From Planctomycetaceae bacterium (GTDB lineage Bacteria > Planctomycetota > Planctomycetia > Planctomycetales > Planctomycetaceae): DNA of 64,000 nt. Position 1 is the stretch's first letter, and every line of letters starts with the position of its first letter. This document shows, one piece after another, positions 46,608-54,387 of this stretch. The DNA lies in assembly GCA_020638955.1 (NCBI GenBank), contig JACKHO010000003.1:124001-188000 (forward strand), read 5' to 3'. A program made the position numbers and the translations under genes. The notes beneath the pieces are model-generated. The model did not search any database, was not told the origin of the DNA, and saw only the letters and a list, made by a program, of their open reading frames with translations.

Positions 46608-47892
46608 TCAGTTCGGCTAGCGAGCCAGTGCATTCTTCCGACTTCGCCAGATCCTTCAATTTGAACTGCTGGTTTGCGAATTCGGTTTCGCCAGCAATCA
46701 GGGCAAAGGGAATACCGCGTTTGTCGGCGACGGAAATCTGGTCACCGAGTCCCTTCTTTCCAAAGTACACTTCGGTCGGAATACCTGCCCCGCGGAGTTC
46801 CCGGGCGAGATTCAGGTACTGGTCAAAGTAGTTGTTCTTGTCCAGCATGGTGACCAGCACCACCGCCGGACTCGATGCCTCGGACTGAATCAAGTCCTCC
46901 TGCTTCAACAGCGAAAACAATCGGCTCAAGCCAATGCTGATGCCGACGCCGGGGAACTTCTGGCCGCCAAAAATTTCTGTGAGGTTGTCGTAACGGCCAC
47001 CAGAACAAACGCTGCCCCACTTCAGGTAACCGTCGATGAATGTTTCGTAGACGGTTCCGGTGTAATAGTCGAGGCCCCGTGCGATGGAGAAGTCCGGTCG
47101 AATGGCCGATGCCGGACAACCGAAGCGATTGGCGTTTTCGATCGTTTCACTCAGCAGTTCCAATGAGGTCGTTGGGACGCCTGCTTCACTGAGAACCGCC
47201 GAGGCCGAAGCGATGTCATGGCAGGCAATGAGGTTCATCGCAACCGTGACGGGCTGCTCGCCGAAACCAAGCTGGCTCAGTTCTTCGCGGACTTTTTCTA
47301 CACCGACTTTGTGCGTTTTGTCGAGAATCCCCAAGAGCGCCGGGAGGCGGTCGGCGGCGATGTCGAAGGTCGCCGCAAAGTCATCCCAAATACGGCGGTC
47401 GGAAACGTGAATAATGTGCTGCGGCAGTTTCAGCGCGGAGAAAACGCTGTCGATGATGGCAGGTACTTCGGCCTCGTAAATTGGGTCGAGCGACTGTCGA
47501 CCGACTATGTCGATGTCGCACTGATAAAACTCTTTGAAGCGTCCCTTCTGTGCCCGTTCCCCTCGCCACACTTTCTGGATTTGGTAGCGGCGAAACGGAA
47601 ACACGAGCTGCCCGGCGTTTTGCACCACGTAGCGGGCCAGCGGCACTGTGAGGTCGAAGTGCAGACCCATGTCGGTGGATGAATCATCTTCGGCGGCCCG
47701 GGTGAGTCCGTAGATTTGCCGCCCCATGTCCCCCTTGGAAAGCAACACGTCCATCCGTTCGACGGCGCATGTTTCCAGCGGCGAAAACCCGTACAGCTCA
47801 TACTGAGTACGGATTTGACGAATAAGTTCCTGCTCTGCCAGACAGTCGGCGGGAAGGTGTTCAGGAAATCCAGAGATGGGCTTCACGCGCAT
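46546..47892 (-). CDS. hisS: Histidyl-tRNA synthetase
   Basis: HisRS charges tRNA-His. The 448-residue class II enzyme has KPISGFPEHLPADCLAEQEL at the N-terminus, motif 2 (QLVFPFRRYQIQKVWRGERA, then GRFKEFYQCDIDIVG), the histidine-A motif RGLDYYTGTVYE and motif 3 (VGISIGLSRLFSLL). The C-terminal anticodon domain begins AVVLVTMLDKNNYF. ATG 47892 is the start. Its stop region overlaps the PAP2 gene by 62 bp in convergent orientation. The 488-bp upstream region carries a candidate 34-residue ORF and a strong hairpin on the same strand (see 47936 and 48051). Confidence 0.97.
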   Translation of the reverse strand: MRVKPISGFPEHLPADCLAEQELIRQIRTQYELYGFSPLETCAVERMDVLLSKGDMGRQIYGLTRAAEDDSSTDMGLHFDLTVPLARYVVQNAGQLVFPFRRYQIQKVWRGERAQKGRFKEFYQCDIDIVGRQSLDPIYEAEVPAIIDSVFSALKLPQHIIHVSDRRIWDDFAATFDIAADRLPALLGILDKTHKVGVEKVREELSQLGFGEQPVTVAMNLIACHDIASASAVLSEAGVPTTSLELLSETIENANRFGCPASAIRPDFSIARGLDYYTGTVYETFIDGYLKWGSVCSGGRYDNLTEIFGGQKFPGVGISIGLSRLFSLLKQEDLIQSEASSPAVVLVTMLDKNNYFDQYLNLARELRGAGIPTEVYFGKKGLGDQISVADKRGIPFALIAGETEFANQQFKLKDLAKSEECTGSLAELISQLQTHAATNRARFVLSGK

Positions 47893-47935
47893 CGAAAAAA
47901 CTCCACGTTTGACGAGAACTCGTCACTTACATTGC

Positions 47936-48040
47936 TCAATTAATTGATGAAGGACGGGAGAATAACAAAAGGAAATGCGACGGGCATCCCACCGCATTGG
48001 TGAGGATGATGATCAAGTATCGCAGGTAGCGAGTGTTCAT
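47936..48040 (-). CDS. Candidate 34-residue small ORF upstream of hisS
   Basis: The ORF starts at ATG 48040 with GGGGGAG eight bases upstream, a better ribosome site than most genes here. The peptide is basic then hydrophobic (MNTRYLRYLIIILTNAVGC, then a FLLLF stretch), like a small membrane peptide. Its stop is 43 bases before hisS on the same strand. It has one His residue, so it is not a classical His-attenuation leader. I do not recognise it; a chance ORF cannot be excluded. Confidence 0.3.
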   Translation of the reverse strand: MNTRYLRYLIIILTNAVGCPSHFLLLFSRPSSIN

Positions 48041-48050
48041 TTGCAGATCT

Positions 48051-48111
48051 CCCCCGTTCCCCCACAGCAGAGTTGTGCAACGTGGGGAGTCGATTGTGGG
48101 GCGAACGGGGG
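48051..48111 (-). promoter_or_regulatory. Strong hairpin overlapping the Shine-Dalgarno site of the 34-residue ORF
   Basis: On the minus strand, 48111-48096 (CCCCCGTTCGCCCCAC) pairs with 48065-48051 (GTGGGGGAACGGGGG), 15 bp with one bulge. The 3' arm contains the GGGGGAG Shine-Dalgarno site of the small ORF. The loop carries TCCCCAC (48088-48082), which can pair instead with the same GTGGGGGA. Two mutually exclusive structures are therefore possible, as in riboswitches and attenuators. No known riboswitch class is recognised. Confidence 0.35.
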
Positions 48112-48380
48112 CAAGTGTTATGCCGCCCCCTCTATGAGTACTCATCACATTCAGAGCTCGTTTGGGGCTTTACCGGATGTGCACGTTCCAAGGCGAGGCA
48201 GCGACGACTCGGAAGGCCCGTGAGAGTCGTTGGGTTTGATCTCATCCCAGCGGCATCGCTAAGGTGCGTTGCTCCTCCGTACGCGGCTCTTATTTCGCTG
48301 GTTTGGTTGAACGGTGCGGCTTCGTGTTGGTGCTGGATGAGCCAGCGTGTTGTCTGTTGTTTCTGCAAGATACGTGTCTT

Positions 48381-49235
48381 ATGCCTTTATTTGGATCTCA
48401 CCTCTCTGTGGCTGGCGGCTATTACAAGGCAGTCCGTGCGGCCTCTGAACTGGGCATGGACACGGTGCAAATCTTCACCAAGAACAACAACCGCTGGGAC
48501 GGGAAGCCGCTCACTGATGACGACATTCGCGAATTTCGTCAGGCAGTTGATGAGTGTGGACTGCAACTGCCGTGTGCTCATGACAGTTACCTCATTAATC
48601 TTGCCAGTCCGAAGGACGAACTCTGGAACAAGTCCATTGACGCCTTCACCGTCGAACTCGAGCGTGCCGAGGCGCTGGGGCTAGCTGGCGTTGTCATGCA
48701 TCCCGGGAGTTATGTGGACAGCTCAGAGGAAGCGGGACTCAAACGAATTATTGAAGGGCTGAATGAAGCTCATGCCCGCACGGCTGGAGTGAAAGTGGAA
48801 ACCTGGCTGGAGACAACTGCCGGTCAGGGAACAAACCTGGGTAACCGGTTCGAGCATTTGGGTCAAATTATCGCCGAAGTCAATGCGCCGGAACGCTGCG
48901 GCGTTTGTGTGGATACCTGCCATATTTTCGCTGCCGGTTACCCATTAGCCACGCCCGAGGAATACCAGCGAACCATGGACGAGTTTGACCAGGCCGTCGG
49001 TGTCGACCGGATTCGGGCATTTCATTTGAACGACAGCAAGAAGGGGCTGGGAAGTCGGGTTGATCGCCACGAGCATATTGGCGAAGGGGAACTGGGAATT
49101 GAGCCATTTCGCAACCTGCTCAATGATGCGAGGTTTGCCAATCACCCCATGTATCTGGAAACGAAGAAGGAACAGCGGGACGGGGTGGAAATGGACGCCG
49201 TGAATCTTGACGTGTTGCGGAAGTTGTTGTCGTAG
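48381..49235 (+). CDS. nfo: Endonuclease IV (AP endonuclease family 2)
   Basis: Nfo cuts DNA 5' of abasic sites in base excision repair. The 284-residue TIM-barrel protein starts MPLFGSHLSVAGGYYKAVRA, with KNNNRW, then metal-site blocks VVMHPGSYVDSSEEAGLK, ETTAGQGTNLGNRFEHLG, GVCVDTCHIFAAGY, FHLNDSKKGLGSRVDRHEHI and YLETKKE near the end. These supply the conserved His, Glu and Asp ligands of the three-zinc centre. The ORF is open from 48264, but ATG 48381 gives the family-typical N-terminus and length. It is monocistronic. Confidence 0.95.
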   Translation: MPLFGSHLSVAGGYYKAVRAASELGMDTVQIFTKNNNRWDGKPLTDDDIREFRQAVDECGLQLPCAHDSYLINLASPKDELWNKSIDAFTVELERAEALGLAGVVMHPGSYVDSSEEAGLKRIIEGLNEAHARTAGVKVETWLETTAGQGTNLGNRFEHLGQIIAEVNAPERCGVCVDTCHIFAAGYPLATPEEYQRTMDEFDQAVGVDRIRAFHLNDSKKGLGSRVDRHEHIGEGELGIEPFRNLLNDARFANHPMYLETKKEQRDGVEMDAVNLDVLRKLLS

Positions 49236-49297
49236 TACTCAAGAAGTGCATTGCGAGTGCATTACGGTCTGCAGCAATCAGCATTTCGTCACAGCAG

Positions 49298-49344
49298 ACA
49301 AAGAAACAGCCCGGCATGTTTCGTTGAGAAACATGCCGGGCTGT
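49298..49344 (-). terminator. Rho-independent terminator of the YTV-protein gene
   Basis: A perfect 17-bp stem, 49306-49322 with 49328-49344 (ACAGCCCGGCATGTTTC and its complement), has a 5-base loop. On the minus strand it is followed by TTTCTTTGTC, ending the 49373-50479 gene. It also lies 70 bases past nfo but lacks a plus-strand T-run. Confidence 0.8.
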
Positions 49345-49372
49345 CGAAATCACATGAGTGATTCAATCGGAC

Positions 49373-50479
49373 TTACTTGCAGCTGCTGCATCCACCACAG
49401 GCAGGAACCTGAACGGTGATGGTCTTAGGAACCATTTTGCAAACGCAAACTTCAATTTCCTTTTCGACCTGAACAGGAACGCAAACGGTGTAGGTTTCGG
49501 TCTTTTGTTCTTCGACCTTTTCACACACGGTTACGGTGTATTCCTCTTCGCGAGTCTTAGGCACGCACACGGTGTAGTTGCAGGTCCGTGTCTTTTCGAC
49601 GGGAACTTGCTTGCACACGGTAACGGTGCGAGTCTTCTTCTCTGGCTTGCAGACGGTCACGTTGTAGGTGTACGGCTCTTCGCGGCAAACTCGCTTGCAC
49701 ACGGTGACAGTGCGGGTCCGTGTTTCTGGAGTGCAGACAGTGACATTCACTGTGCATGGCTCCTGACGGCAAACGCGCTTGCAAACCGTGTAAGGAACTT
49801 CGACACAGCAAACCTGTGGGCACCAACGGCGAACGCAACGGGTGCAGCAAGGATTGCAGGGGTCGACGATTTGGCGAGTCACCCACTGACCGCTCACACG
49901 ACGCACGGTACGTGTGTGAGTTTCCTGAACGGTGTCGTACACGGTACGCATGACGGTACGCTCTTCGGTGTGTGGCACCATGACAGTATAGGATTGCTCA
50001 ACGTCTTCGCTGACAGTGTCCCAAACCGTACGAGTTCCAGTCCGCTCCTCAGTGTGTGGCACCATGACGGTGTATTCCTGAGTCTGCTCTTCTTGAGCAG
50101 TTTCGTACACGGTGTACTTTTCTTCCTTGGTGCGGTCTTCGCGCTCCATGTAGTGAACAGTACGGGTCCGTGTTTCTTCGTGCGGCACCATTTTGCAAAC
50201 GGTGTAGGTCCGCTCACGTTGTTCCTGCTTGTATTCGGTAACCATGACCTTGCGGGTCTCAGTCACTCGTTCAGGAACCATCACAGTGCGTTCAACGGTT
50301 TCGCACTGAGCCTCACATGCACTTCCGCAAGGAGCACATGCCTGCGCACATGGCTGTGGTCGGCAGACCACAGGCCGACAACAACGGCGCACAACACGCC
50401 GGCACGGCCGAGCTTCGGCCATGCTTACCGACAGGGCCAAAGCCACTGCAGGCAACATCAACATCAAACGTCTAAACAT
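49373..50479 (-). CDS. YTV-repeat, Cys-rich secreted protein
   Basis: A 368-residue exported protein of the planctomycete YTV family, proposed as a cell-surface or cell-wall component. The start is ATG 50479, with GGGAGG before it and a signal peptide (FRRLMLMLPAVALALSVSMA). The mature protein begins with a Cys-rich block, then is made of repeating Thr/Val/Tyr/Glu strands, e.g. ERTYTVCKMVPHEETRTRTV, EYTVMVPHTEERTGTRTV, RTVTVCKRVCREEPYTYNV and KTETYTVCVPVQVEKEIEV. Many repeats carry a Cys in YTVC, so extensive disulfide cross-linking is likely. It ends GGCSSCK. It is divergent from the TPR gene at 50636 and has its own terminator. Confidence 0.9.
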   Translation of the reverse strand: MFRRLMLMLPAVALALSVSMAEARPCRRVVRRCCRPVVCRPQPCAQACAPCGSACEAQCETVERTVMVPERVTETRKVMVTEYKQEQRERTYTVCKMVPHEETRTRTVHYMEREDRTKEEKYTVYETAQEEQTQEYTVMVPHTEERTGTRTVWDTVSEDVEQSYTVMVPHTEERTVMRTVYDTVQETHTRTVRRVSGQWVTRQIVDPCNPCCTRCVRRWCPQVCCVEVPYTVCKRVCRQEPCTVNVTVCTPETRTRTVTVCKRVCREEPYTYNVTVCKPEKKTRTVTVCKQVPVEKTRTCNYTVCVPKTREEEYTVTVCEKVEEQKTETYTVCVPVQVEKEIEVCVCKMVPKTITVQVPACGGCSSCK

Positions 50480-50635
50480 CAGCAATCCTCCCATCTTGAT
50501 CATTGCTTGCACCGTGACAACGCGCCCGGTGACCGATTACAATTTCACCATCGTCAGTCGTTCCGCAAAATCGATCCAATCGACACATCTCACGGAACCT
50601 GGACATATTAGACAAGATACGAAGGCTCCGACGCA

Positions 50636-51796
50636 ATGCAAGCAAGCTTTAGAAACTTCGCAACTTTGGGCAATTATAGAAATTGTGCAATTGGGGTTGT
50701 GTGGAGCCTGTGGTTCGTATCGATTGGAGCGGCACTGGGGGACGACGTTTCGATCAGCGATATTGAACCGCCGCAGCGTGTGCTGGTGATTTCTCAAGTC
50801 ACAAGGGTAATGCAGGGAGACACGCCGACAGTGTCCCTGAAACCGGGGCAACTCATGACCTTCACCAAGGCCAACGGTGATTGGCGCTACACGCCTGAGT
50901 TTCGTGGCTGGGTGAGCGTGCGGGATGTCATTCCACTTGAGAAGTCGATTGACTATTTCAGCAAAATCATTGGGGAACAACCGTCCTCCGCCGCGTTTCA
51001 CCATCGTGCGATTGCACAAATTGCCCTGGCGAACTTCGAGAACGCACTTTCCGATATGAATCAGGCAATCGAAGGGGGCGACAAATCCACCTATGCCTAT
51101 GTGAATCGCGGAATTGTGCAGCGCGAACTGGAAAAGGCGGACCTGGCAATTGAGGATTTCACACAGGCCATCGCCGCAGATCCCACAAACATTCAGGCAT
51201 TCATTCTGCGAGGCATGTTGTTGCTCGAACAGCAACATACCGAAGCCGCTCTGAACGATTTCGATGCCGTATTGAAGTTGGAAGAGAATCATGCCGAGGC
51301 GCTGAACCAACGGGGCGTGGCTCTCCGTTTGCTCGACAAGCCAAAAGAAGCGCTCGCGGCGTTTGAAAAGGCCGTTGAAGCCGCACCGGACTTCGCCGAC
51401 GCGTATGCCAACCGCGCGTTTGCCCTGTGCCAACTGGGAGAGTTTGAAAAAGCCGTCGCTGATTATGAAAAAGCTCTGGAACTCATGTCTACGCAGCCCG
51501 AATTCATGAACGATTATGCCTGGCTTCTGGCGACATGTCGCAATGAGTCCATTCTCAATGCCGATAAGGCCATCGAGTTGGCGGAAAAGGCGTGTGAGCT
51601 GTCGGACAAGCCGGACCCCTCGTTTCTCGATACGCTCGCCGCCGCGTATGCCCGCAAAGGGGAGTATAACAAGGCATTTGACACTGCCACCAAGGCGCTC
51701 GAATTGGTCTCGTCTGGCAGTCTGGTCGGCGAAATCGACGCGCGACGAGAGTTGTACAATCAGCAGAAGGCCTACACCGAAGAAGAGGTGAAGTAG
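50636..51796 (+). CDS. Exported TPR-repeat protein
   Basis: A 386-residue protein with an N-terminal hydrophobic segment (CAIGVVWSLWFVSIGAALGD) acting as signal peptide or anchor. Residues ~40-100 look like a small SH3-like domain (ISQVTRVMQGDTPTVSLKPG, WVSVRDVIPLE). The rest consists of about seven TPR repeats, for example YVNRGIVQRELEKADLAIED, ALNQRGVALRLLDKPKEALA and AYANRAFALCQLGEFEKAVA, then LDTLAAAYARKGEYNKAFDT. TPR arrays serve as protein-binding scaffolds. It shares its 156-bp upstream region with the divergent YTV gene. Partner is unknown. Confidence 0.85.
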   Translation: MQASFRNFATLGNYRNCAIGVVWSLWFVSIGAALGDDVSISDIEPPQRVLVISQVTRVMQGDTPTVSLKPGQLMTFTKANGDWRYTPEFRGWVSVRDVIPLEKSIDYFSKIIGEQPSSAAFHHRAIAQIALANFENALSDMNQAIEGGDKSTYAYVNRGIVQRELEKADLAIEDFTQAIAADPTNIQAFILRGMLLLEQQHTEAALNDFDAVLKLEENHAEALNQRGVALRLLDKPKEALAAFEKAVEAAPDFADAYANRAFALCQLGEFEKAVADYEKALELMSTQPEFMNDYAWLLATCRNESILNADKAIELAEKACELSDKPDPSFLDTLAAAYARKGEYNKAFDTATKALELVSSGSLVGEIDARRELYNQQKAYTEEEVK

Positions 51797-51885
51797 GACG
51801 TTGCCTCGGCGTGAACGCACGCTGGCTTTCGCGTAAACTTCCCAATGTTCGCCGTACCTCACATTGAACATCGAAGCACAACCAC

Positions 51886-52566
51886 ATGATTGAAATCACC
51901 TGGATTGGCCACTCCTGTTTCGAAATCAAGACGGGCTCACACACGCTGCTGCTCGATCCATTCATCACGGGAAATCCCGCGACAGACCGCGCTGCCGACA
52001 GCTTTTCACCCGACTTCATCCTCCTCAGCCACGGTCATGAAGATCATGTGGGCGACACCATCAGCATTGCTAAACGGTGCCGAGCAACGGTCATCACCAA
52101 TTACGAAATCTTCGAATGGCTGACGAAGCAGGATGTGAAAGCCCATGGCATGCAAATGGGAGGAGAGTTTGGTTTCCCATTCGGCCGAGTCAAAATGACC
52201 ATTGCCTTCCACGGTTCGGTCTTGCCCGACGGAACATACGGCGGAAATCCTGCGGGATTCATTTTGAAATTGAATGGCCAAAACATTTACTTCGCCGGCG
52301 ACACGGCCTTGTTCTCGGACATGAAACTCATCGGCGAAGAGGGATTGGATGTCGCCATCTTGCCAATTGGCGACAACTACACCATGGGACCGTCCGATTC
52401 TGTTCGGGCGACGAAATTCTTGTCTCCCAAGCAGGTTATCCCGTGCCATTTCGATACCTGGCCTCCCATCGCACAAGATGCTCAGGCCTGGGCACATGAA
52501 ATTCGCAGTCAAACCATGGCGCAGCCAATCGTTTTGGCGCCGGGAGAGTCATTCCAACTGAACTGA
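51886..52566 (+). CDS. UPF0173 metal-dependent hydrolase (metallo-beta-lactamase fold)
   Basis: The 226-residue cytoplasmic protein belongs to the UPF0173 family of the metallo-beta-lactamase superfamily. It begins IEITWIGHSCFEIKTGSHTL and carries the metal-binding HGHEDHVGD; further family blocks are NIYFAGDTALFSDMKLI and the C-terminal VIPCHFDTWPPIAQD with the last His ligand. Length matches (about 225-230). Substrate is unknown for the family. ATG 51886; the gene is alone, though trxB follows 115 bp later on the same strand. Confidence 0.92.
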   Translation: MIEITWIGHSCFEIKTGSHTLLLDPFITGNPATDRAADSFSPDFILLSHGHEDHVGDTISIAKRCRATVITNYEIFEWLTKQDVKAHGMQMGGEFGFPFGRVKMTIAFHGSVLPDGTYGGNPAGFILKLNGQNIYFAGDTALFSDMKLIGEEGLDVAILPIGDNYTMGPSDSVRATKFLSPKQVIPCHFDTWPPIAQDAQAWAHEIRSQTMAQPIVLAPGESFQLN

Positions 52567-52681
52567 GTCGAAATCGACACCATGCGACCGATTGTTTCCG
52601 CAGGCACGGTTCGATATGGTCCACCAGCGCACTATTTGAATTCTGTTTCGCGTTTCGTTGAAGAGAACTGAGGAGAGAGTC

Positions 52682-53734
52682 TTGGCCGAACGTGTTGTCA
52701 TTATTGGCTCGGGACCGGCAGGTTGGGCTGCCGCAATTTATACTGCTCGTGCGAGCCTGGAGCCCCTGCTGATTGAAGGGGAAGCGAATCAGGAAAACTT
52801 TGACCTTGGTCGGCCACCACTGGGTCAATTGATGATTACCACCGAAATCGAGAACTATCCCGGCTTCCCGGCCGGTAATCTCGAATCGTATTTGAAGGGT
52901 GCCATCGACGAGTCGCGTCAGCATATGCTCGGTCCACACTCCGGCCACGGAGTCAGCGGCCCGGAGCTGATGGCTCTCATGCAGCAGCAGGGCATCAACT
53001 TTGGCACGCGCGTGCTGTCCGAAGACGTCACGAACGTCGACCTGTCCGGACATCCATTCAAGCTCACGACAAGCTCTGGCAACGTCATCGAAGCCAATTC
53101 GCTGATTATTGCCACCGGAGCCCGTGCGAATTACCTCGGCCTCGAATCGGAGAAGACTTTCAAGAACCGCGGCGTGTCCGCATGTGCTGTCTGTGATGGT
53201 GCCATGCCCCGCTTCCGCAACAAGCCGCTCGTCGTGGTGGGCGGTGGTGACAGTGCTATGGAAGAGGCCACCTACCTCACGAAATTTGCGTCGAAGGTTT
53301 ACATCGTTCACCGCCGCGATGAGTTCCGCGCCAGCAAAATCATGGCACAACGTGTCATCGAGAATCCCAAAATCGACGTCAAATGGAACTCCGTCGTCGA
53401 CGAAGTCCTCGGTGATGATCAAAACGGCGTGACGGGCGTTCGCATCCGCAGCACGCTCGATGACTCTGTAACAGAGGAACTGGAAGCCAGTGGTTACTTC
53501 GCCGCGATTGGACATACACCCAACACGGAATTCCTCGGCGGTCAGGTCGACACCACCGACAAAGGCTACATTGTGTGGCCGGTGTCACACCGCACGAACA
53601 CGACGGTCGAAGGTGTGTTCGCCGCCGGAGACTGCGCCGACGACCACTACCGTCAGGCCATTACCGCTGCCGGTTCAGGATGCTCTGCCGCCCTTGATGC
53701 AGAACGCTGGCTCGCAGCCAAAGGACTGGATTAG
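52682..53734 (+). CDS. trxB: Thioredoxin reductase
   Basis: TrxB passes electrons from NADPH through FAD to thioredoxin. The 350-residue product has the FAD motif [18 protein letters not shown], the redox-active CAVC in [18 protein letters not shown]-binding [15 protein letters not shown], and [20 protein letters not shown] at the end. Start: TTG 52682, with GAGGAG upstream; the frame also allows TTG 52658. Compared with the E. coli enzyme (~320 residues) there is an insertion of about 25 residues between YPGFPAG and VSGPELM. Nothing indicates a thioredoxin gene next to it. Confidence 0.95.
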   Translation: MAERVVIIGSGPAGWAAAIYTARASLEPLLIEGEANQENFDLGRPPLGQLMITTEIENYPGFPAGNLESYLKGAIDESRQHMLGPHSGHGVSGPELMALMQQQGINFGTRVLSEDVTNVDLSGHPFKLTTSSGNVIEANSLIIATGARANYLGLESEKTFKNRGVSACAVCDGAMPRFRNKPLVVVGGGDSAMEEATYLTKFASKVYIVHRRDEFRASKIMAQRVIENPKIDVKWNSVVDEVLGDDQNGVTGVRIRSTLDDSVTEELEASGYFAAIGHTPNTEFLGGQVDTTDKGYIVWPVSHRTNTTVEGVFAAGDCADDHYRQAITAAGSGCSAALDAERWLAAKGLD

Positions 53735-53763
53735 CACCGCTTACTCACCCGCAGCCAGAAGAC

Positions 53764-54240
53764 TTAGAGAAATTCCGTTGGCGGAAACGTCTGTTCGTCT
53801 TGTGTGGGACGCAGCATTCCTGATCGCCAGTGTCCGCGCAGCTGTTTCACGACGCTTTCAAATTCCGCAGCCTGAAACGGTTTGGTGAGGTAAGCTTCCA
53901 CGCCCAGTTCATTCAGCCCGTCCTGCTCGGAACGAGCCTCCCCGGTCATGATAATGACCGGGGTCTTGGCCAGCGCATCGCTGTTGCGAATTCCGGCGAG
54001 AATTTCGATTCCATTCAGCCCGGGCAGAATTAAGTCGAGCAGCACTAAATCAGGGGAGGGTGCACGCGAAAATCGCCCTTCCTGGGTCAGATATTCCATG
54101 GCTTCCTGACCATCGCTAATCCACGTTAAGCGATGGTCGAACTGCTGCCCACGCACAGCCTGCGCCGCCAGCTTGGCAGCCATGAGGCTGTCTTCCACCA
54201 GCAGGATTTCCATCGGACGACCAATGGTCTCTAACGGCAC
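53764..54240 (-). CDS. Stand-alone response-regulator receiver
   Basis: A 158-residue protein consisting only of a receiver domain: acidic start ILLVEDSLMAA, phospho-acceptor Asp in VLLDLILPGLNGIEIL, VIIMTGEARSEQD and LTKPFQAAEF. It has no DNA-binding or enzymatic output domain and probably relays phosphate or binds a partner. The ~25 residues after the receiver are polar. GTG 54240 with GGGGAG upstream is the chosen start; ATG 54213 (MEILLVEDS) is an alternative. No kinase is adjacent; the histidine kinase at 14.5 kb has its own regulator. Confidence 0.88.
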   Translation of the reverse strand: MPLETIGRPMEILLVEDSLMAAKLAAQAVRGQQFDHRLTWISDGQEAMEYLTQEGRFSRAPSPDLVLLDLILPGLNGIEILAGIRNSDALAKTPVIIMTGEARSEQDGLNELGVEAYLTKPFQAAEFESVVKQLRGHWRSGMLRPTQDEQTFPPTEFL

Positions 54241-54387
54241 TGTCACTCTCCCCAATTCAAAGGCGAACAACTCCAGCCTACCTTAGAGGGCTCATCAATG
54301 CCAGAGAATATGGAGGCTGCGATTGAAGGGTGGGAAGTGCTGTGGCTAACGCCTTACTTGCTGTCACAAGTTTTCGTGAGAAACTTG

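Larger units (their letters stand above)
47893..48380. other. 488-bp divergent intergenic region (hisS/nfo)
   Basis: It holds a candidate 34-codon minus-strand ORF (47936-48040) and a GC-rich inverted repeat (48051-48111). The remaining 270 bases before nfo show nothing recognisable; the plus-strand frames there are unlikely to be coding. Confidence 0.4.

Noticed and set aside
47936..48040. Classical His-attenuation leader peptide for hisS
   Set aside because: Only one His codon occurs in the 34-codon ORF, so regulation by His starvation through it is unlikely.
48073..48684. 203-residue plus-strand frame overlapping the nfo start
   Set aside because: It overlaps the first 300 bases of nfo in another frame and has no recognisable domain.
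49358..50611. 417-residue plus-strand frame opposite the YTV gene
   Set aside because: Its Asn/His-rich sequence is an artefact of the repeated minus-strand codons.
50537..51871. 444-residue minus-strand frame opposite the TPR gene
   Set aside because: The plus-strand TPR protein explains the region; the antisense frame has no domain, signal or ribosome site.
52436..53515. 359-residue minus-strand frame inside trxB
   Set aside because: Antisense shadow; trxB has all catalytic motifs.
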